Source of the DNA: Orthonyx spaldingii | Taxonomy: Eukaryota; Chordata; Aves; Passeriformes; Orthonychidae | Length of the DNA: 64,000 bases | NCBI GenBank assembly: GCA_013397795.1 | Contig: VZTJ01000801.1 | Location: 62,001 to 126,000 of the forward strand | Direction of reading: 5' to 3' | Shown here: positions 58,301 through 64,000 of the stretch, one piece after another | How the letters are laid out: each line of letters begins with the position of its first letter | How positions within the stretch are numbered: position 1 is the first letter of the stretch | Program-made: the position numbers and the translations under genes | Notes under the pieces: generated by a model | Databases searched by the model: none | The model's input: only the letters and a program-made list of their open reading frames with translations | Told to the model about the DNA's origin: nothing

Positions 58301-61300
58301 CATTTAGTCATCAGATGATAACATCTCTATTTAAAATTCTATCCTAAGTTAAATGGGACAATAACTGTCAGGAATTAATACTGAAGAGGACTAAATCTGA
58401 AGCTGCCACTATGTGTTAAAAATACCCTGTCATTGACATATTCACTATACATGTCAATTAAATTCACAATTAGTGTTAGCTTTGAGGAATGATTTGACAT
58501 GTGAATGGGCCACAGAATCAGGAAGCACACCCAAAAAGAAATTAAAAAGCTTCATAATGTGAGTTTATAATTAAATAAAATGTAAAACAATATAATTAGA
58601 AATACAACAAAATGTATGATATGGAGATCAGTACAAAGTTTTCTGCTAAGTTCCAAGTCTACCACATTCTGAAGACAATATTCTCATCTCTGACTACCAC
58701 CAAGTAGTCACACTTTCTTTCAGCAGCACATAGAAATCTCTGGAGATTATTTGTCGCACAGGAAAATATATCAATGTATGAGATTTATCTGTCTATCTAT
58801 CTATCTATCTATCAATGTGTGAGAAATATGTTCTGAGCAAATACTTGAATGTCATCTGACTATTTCTTGGGTTTTGAGGGCATAACACTATTGTATTACT
58901 TTTTAATTATGAACTTCATTATTCATTTAGTGATTCTGTGATGAAGAATATTGAGTGTCATATGAGACATGATATTTATTTTCAGTGGCATATTTTTACA
59001 GACACATCCTTTGTAAAATTTACATTGTGATTCATTGAGGTTTTTGGTCTGATACTGAAGAACTGAATTAGCACTCTGTGTAAGGATGGGTGCTCATTCC
59101 TTCTTTTTTCTACAGTCATTAGTGCTGATTGGTACCCATGTAGCTGGACAGTGAACAAGGTCAGGAACAGATCTAGGTTAAAACTAACCCAGCAAAAAAT
59201 AAGGTGCTGGTGGTAGAAAGTTGAATTTAACTTAGTCCAGCTGTTGCATGGCTCTTAAGTGCTTTTGCTGTCTTAAGGAAGAGGGAGCAAAGGACTGCTG
59301 AGGAATGGTGAGGGTAAGTTTAGAGGCTATACAAGTTTGTGCAAGCTTGAAGTGTTCACAGAGCCATACATTGTGTTCACCTTGGTAATCTCTTGTGACT
59401 CCATTGCTATGCAATTTCAGAACAAAAAATGCTTCTAAAACTCCAGATTTTAGTTAGAAAATTGCTAGAAGGAAATAAAGCATAGAGTGAATCATCCTGT
59501 GACAATGAAGTTTTGTCTACTATTGTGTGCATTTTTTAAATCCAGCTGCTGTAGCTTATATTAGCTAACTACATCTTCTTCTCCTTAGAAGAAATTGTTG
59601 CGTGCAAATCATCTCAGGAAAAAAGGCAGTCATCAGTAAGAGAAAATTTATTTTTCTAATGCAAATGCTGGTTTATTATAAGAGCTATAGAGTTTAGCTC
59701 ATGATGTGTAATGTAATCCTTAAAAATAAAATAGTGGCATTAATTTTGAGATAGACTGTTCATATATCATTTAAAACATAAAAGATTGGATAATACTGAA
59801 AGACAAATCAAAGACAAAATACTGCTCCTACTATTTCAACCTCTCTTCATGCTGTAGTGGGAGACTAGGATTTTTTTTCTACATGGAAATAGAAGTGTGT
59901 TTTTAAAAGCAGAAAAAGACAAAAACATGGATGTGCTAGAGACCTATTTGATCCTAATCCAAATGCCTTGTTACAGGAGGCAGCATCATCATATAATCCA
60001 ATCTGAAATAGTATCAAGTTCCTACATCAACTTCCTGCTTTTCCCCTTGAAAGTCTTTACCAAAATCTCACTCCTTTAATATTCTAAAACCTCCAAATTT
60101 TTCAACTCAAGTTTTCAGCTCAGGTGTCCACTTAACTTACATGACTAGAGAATCCAAGTTTCTTTGCCAAAGTCTGGTTTATTTAGGCTCTTGGCAATCT
60201 GATTTTATCCTTTTTGCCTTCTCCAAGACACATTCTTAATAAAGAAAGGTGATACAACAATGATAGAATTAATTGATAATTCTGGTTTTCCAAAACCAGG
60301 CTTCGCTTGGGAAAATGACTAAGGTTCCCTTCCTTTCACATAGTGTGGTGGGATATTCAGGGAGTTCAGGGAGAAAAGCAAAGGTGTGTTTTTGTGTTCC
60401 CAGTGGAAGCACCTGCAGTTGACTCTGCCAGTAGACTTACTTTTTTCTGTGTGATTTGTCTTTTGGGTACAAGTGGCAGATGAGGTGCTGACATAAAGAT
60501 ATCACATGCCTTTGAATTTTGCTTAATTTTGAGTCTTTTGAATAAGAAATACTTACCAGGGAACATTCCCAAAGTCAGTAAAGATGAGGCCATGTTATTT
60601 TGGTGGGGGTGACACTAGAGGCATGGTGTACTACTTGTCCTCAGGGCCAGCTGATAGTCCATGGTCCGTTTTATTACCAACTATTAATGATCATAGTCAA
60701 AAGGATTGATTGAACTGTAAATTTTGCCTTTATTCCCAAACAGGTGAAATAACTCACTTAGGTTTTGTTTTCTAGACCATGCACACAATTCCTCTTTATC
60801 TTGGTTAGAGAGGAAATCACGTTGCACAGTAGCAATACCTGTCACCACCTGTGGATGCAGGAGTGTGCTCGGTGAAAACTAAATATCTCTTTTAGCTATG
60901 ACACCACAGCTGTATTTTCTCAAACAGCACACAATAGTTCATGTATTCTGTCGTTGTAAAATGTCATGGAAAAATCACAGTTTCTTTAGAAAAATGAGTT
61001 TCTTTAGGAAAGTGAGAAAAGAAATATGATTTAAAAAACAAATATGTAGTTTATATATATATATACACTTCTGTATTTAGTTAGATTTCCTAGTAGCTTT
61101 TTTTATTTGTTAGCTATTAATCTGATAAACCATCTAGAATTATTTTTGTCACTTGAATGGAAAAATATTCAAAGCTCTGTACTCTAGTACTCAAGATTCT
61201 GTACTCTAAAGATTTACAAAATCACATAATAATTTGTATTTATCAACAAGAAAGTTAAATCCTCTCTTTCTGTGAGCACTCCTGACAGACAGTACTGTTC

Positions 61301-62194
61301 CAATGTTTGCAAAGACAAACAAAATTTTGGGTGTAATGCAAGTCTATTTTACATATAAAATTTATCCTGTATTTTCAAAATAATCCTTGAATAAAAAGTA
61401 TGATGCTCTCAAGACCTACTTACATTTCTGGGCAGCCATATCTTTATTTTCTTATTCAATATTCTATTTTTGTATTTCTATGTAACACTAGTCTTGTAGA
61501 AACATACTACCTACATCTGCTAAAGCATTTCGTAAGGCTTAAGAGGTTTGTTAGAATTCTCTCCTCTTATAACAAGAAGTATTTGGTATCTTTAAAATAT
61601 TGTGCTTTGAACTAGAATAAATGCTCCTTGCTGTGCGAGCAGCACCATCATTATGAGGTGATAAAACACTTCCTTTATCTTCTTTATTTACTTCAGAAGT
61701 GGAATTAACAGTAGTAATAGCAGCAGGCCTACTCAGGGTATGGGGAATTTGATTGAATTTTGTTGTAGAAAATGAGTGTATAGCTGAATTTAGCCAGCTG
61801 ATACTGACTCACTCACTTACTCATGCTTCAGCACTTCTTTTCACTTCTGAGATGGATTTATTTAATTTTACACTGGTCTGAACAGTCCAATCAGAAAAAA
61901 AATCAGAAATTTTCAAGTAAAACTGTTCCAGCAAAGATTTTTTATTGTAGAATTTAGCAAGAAATGAAATAAATTTGCAACTGCTACTCTATTCTTTTCC
62001 TTGAAGCCCCAATTTTAGAAAGCAGAAGCAGAAATATCCTCCTTAATTAGTATATAGAAAAGCACATGAAATGCATGCACACTGCCACTGACTTTGTCTT
62101 TTTGATTACAGACTGATGCTGACTGAAGGGGACTTACAAGAATGGTGGATTCAAACTCTCATTGGAGGGGGTATGTATTGCAGCCACAAGCAGT
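55370..62194. other. AT-rich non-coding stretch with minor simple repeats
   Basis: No gene or clear transposon was found. It includes a perfect 16-bp palindrome (AACTTTTTAAAAAGTT, 56334-56349), an A-rich purine patch at 57787-57830, a slightly GC-richer patch at about 57540-57650 and a (TA)7 tract at 61052-61065. Open frames are chance-length. Confidence 0.55.
58786..58813. repeat. Short (TATC)n microsatellite
   Basis: This is an imperfect tract of about six to seven TATC units with one variant unit (TGTC) near its start. It has the same motif as the longer tract at 30271-30340 but is unrelated in position. Confidence 0.9.
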
Positions 62195-62464
62195 ATTTTG
62201 GGAGGTTCAGGATGAAGATTAGGAAAAAAAAGTCTTCACTATAAGGATATTTCCACTTTGGAAAAGTTCCTAGAGAGAGGCAGGGAGTCTTCCTCCATTC
62301 TTGGGGTTTTCAAGACTGCATTACACAAAGTCATGACTGAACGAGTCTAGTTCTCTCAATAGTCCTGCTCCATGCAGGAGAAACAGATGAACTTTTGCTT
62401 GATTATTGTTCAAAGTAGGTCACGTACAGAGATAACTTTCAACTAGCGTTTCTATGATTTTACG
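62195..62464 (+). mobile_element. CR1 LINE, old diverged 3' end
   Basis: GGGAGGTTCAGGATGAAGAT, AAGTCTTCACTATAAGGATA, then TTCAAGACTGCATTACACAA, and a tail TTTCTATGATTTTACGA correspond in order to the ORF2 end and 3' UTR of an older avian CR1 subfamily. It is clearly more diverged than the copies at 40-49 kb. The left edge may extend to about 62140. Confidence 0.75.
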
Positions 62465-64000
62465 AAATAGCTGAAATCCCATAGCACAACATGCAATACA
62501 TAAAGGATTTCTTTAATCCTATCAAATTCCTGTTTTAATCTTTCAAACTCAGTTCACTTACAGGCAGATTTTGAAATTTAAAAAAATACTGGTATGGATA
62601 AGGCAGTCACATCTTTGTTCTGGATTATTGTTTTATCGAACCATGTTTAAAATCAATTTTAGCAGATATATTAGCAAACATTTTAGAGGGGTACACAGAG
62701 AGGATAATTTATTGTACTGAGGAGAGAACAGTTGGATAATAATTTTCACCTAGTTTTAGACTTACAGGAGTTAGACTTTCATGTCTAACACAGCCAGAGA
62801 CATATGTGAATCAATGAAGAGAAACTAGCACTTTGTGAGGGTATGCTGCTTTTTCTGATTGTCTAAGTCCAAGATGGAGAACATGAATCACCTTCTGAAA
62901 ATGCTGATTTATCTGTATTATGGAGTTTCCAAGATGACTCAGACACAAAGATTTTAAATACCTAAACTAGGGCACGTGAATACAGGGCCTGACACTGTAT
63001 GGCTGAAAATATTTTTATTATATACAACAAAGGGTGAGAGGAAATCAAGTAAGATTACAGCTTACCATTCTAGTTCAAACCTTCACATCCTCAATATTAT
63101 GTTTTGGGATATCTGATGTCAGTAAATTACCTTTAAATTTTTAAAGAAAGAGGCTTTAAATTATTACTGTGTTTGGAGGTAAAAAACACTTCAAATAATT
63201 TCAGCTACTTTGATCCTGTTTTTATTTTCCCTGTGACATATACAACAGAAAGTCTAAAGAAAAGAAGAGGGGAAAACTTTATAGCTTAAACTGTCATTAT
63301 ACTCTGTAAGCACATATTGCATAATAATGGCAACAATGAAAGAGAGTAATGCTGACAACAACTCTGTTTTGTGACAAAGCATCTTGCACATTCCTGTGGA
63401 TATTCCAAGTAAAACTTTCCCTTGTTCAATTATTCAACAGATTTCATGAAAGGAATAAAGTCTTTATATATTCTTATTCAACTTTAATGTAAGGTGCCTT
63501 CATCCTCATAGCTCTCTCTTGGTGACTTGGTCAGAGGCACAGCAATGCATTTTGATTTTGACTGATGTCAACATAAACAGTTTAGTCTAGATTTTCATTG
63601 TTACACCCATCAGACCTCTGAGATACAAAGGATGACATGATAATATCTAGGCTGAAGCATACATCATGAAGGCAATGTTGAGTTATACAAGAAACAATAA
63701 ATATTTGGTCTTCATAAAGACAACAACTTGACAGGTCAAGAAAAATTGTGAAAATGAGAGTCACCCGGCCATTTATGCTGTGCTTTAGTAAATCCATTCA
63801 CTACACTGGAATCAATCATTCTCTTTAAATCATTGACCTGCATCTTAGTACTCAAGTGATGCACATCTGTTATACAACTATAGAATAGTCATTCTTGGTC
63901 TAGATATTTTTACCTTGCAACTGAGAAACTATTTTAAATGCTATTTGCTGATTTCTGTGTCATTAAAGTTAATTTTCTGTGGTAGTGACGGCATAACTGA
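62465..64000. other. AT-rich non-coding stretch, nothing recognised
   Basis: No gene or repeat was seen through to the end of the window. Confidence 0.6.

Noticed and set aside
1..64000. tRNA, rRNA, snRNA or CRISPR features
   Set aside because: No cloverleaf-like A/B box pairs, snRNA starts or regularly spaced identical repeats were seen on reading either strand. A formal covariance-model scan was not possible.

Overview
This window looks like ordinary non-coding sequence from a bird nuclear genome, probably a neoavian and quite possibly a passerine. The identification rests on its repeats. There are eight fragments of CR1-type LINEs, most ending in the ATTCTGTG-like 3' tail typical of avian CR1. 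There are also three solo LTRs of one avian ERVL-like family and one long ERVK-like solo LTR. The rest is AT-rich, with scattered microsatellites. Nothing bacterial, viral-genomic or plasmid-like is present. The open reading frames are short and uniformly distributed on both strands, as expected by chance; the longest (minus strand, 48452-49327) is the antisense of a CR1 element.

Layout: 1-15.3 kb is unremarkable AT-rich sequence. At 15.4-16.73 kb there is a GC-richer island. On its minus strand it has an open frame preceded by a possible splice acceptor and followed by a strong-looking polyadenylation site. This is the only candidate for a host exon, and an LTR remnant is an equally good explanation. 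From 20.4 to 26.6 kb the + strand is C-rich/G-poor to the eye and holds many TAACCC/CTAATC-like words; it is interrupted by an ERVL-type solo LTR (21.7 kb), an internally deleted CR1 (23.5 kb) and a CR1 tail (26.6 kb). A 70-bp TATC microsatellite lies at 30.3 kb, and a 1.57-kb ERVK-like solo LTR carrying a GT microsatellite and a GAA-rich tract at 31.1-32.7 kb.

From 40.2 to 49.5 kb is the transposon-dense part. It holds a minus-strand CR1, a plus-strand ERVL-like LTR, and then three plus-strand CR1 copies packed in 4 kb. The last ERVL-like LTR (52.25-53.08 kb, minus) carries an extra block of about 250 bp. The remainder to 64 kb is AT-rich, with a 61-T homopolymer at 55.3 kb and an old CR1 tail at 62.2 kb.

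There is no operon or gene system to describe. I found no convincing host protein-coding gene, tRNA, rRNA, snRNA or CRISPR array. The window reads as intergenic or intronic DNA whose content is mainly decayed retroelements. The most useful observations concern how these copies are broken or rearranged, plus the one candidate exon/polyadenylation unit on the minus strand.
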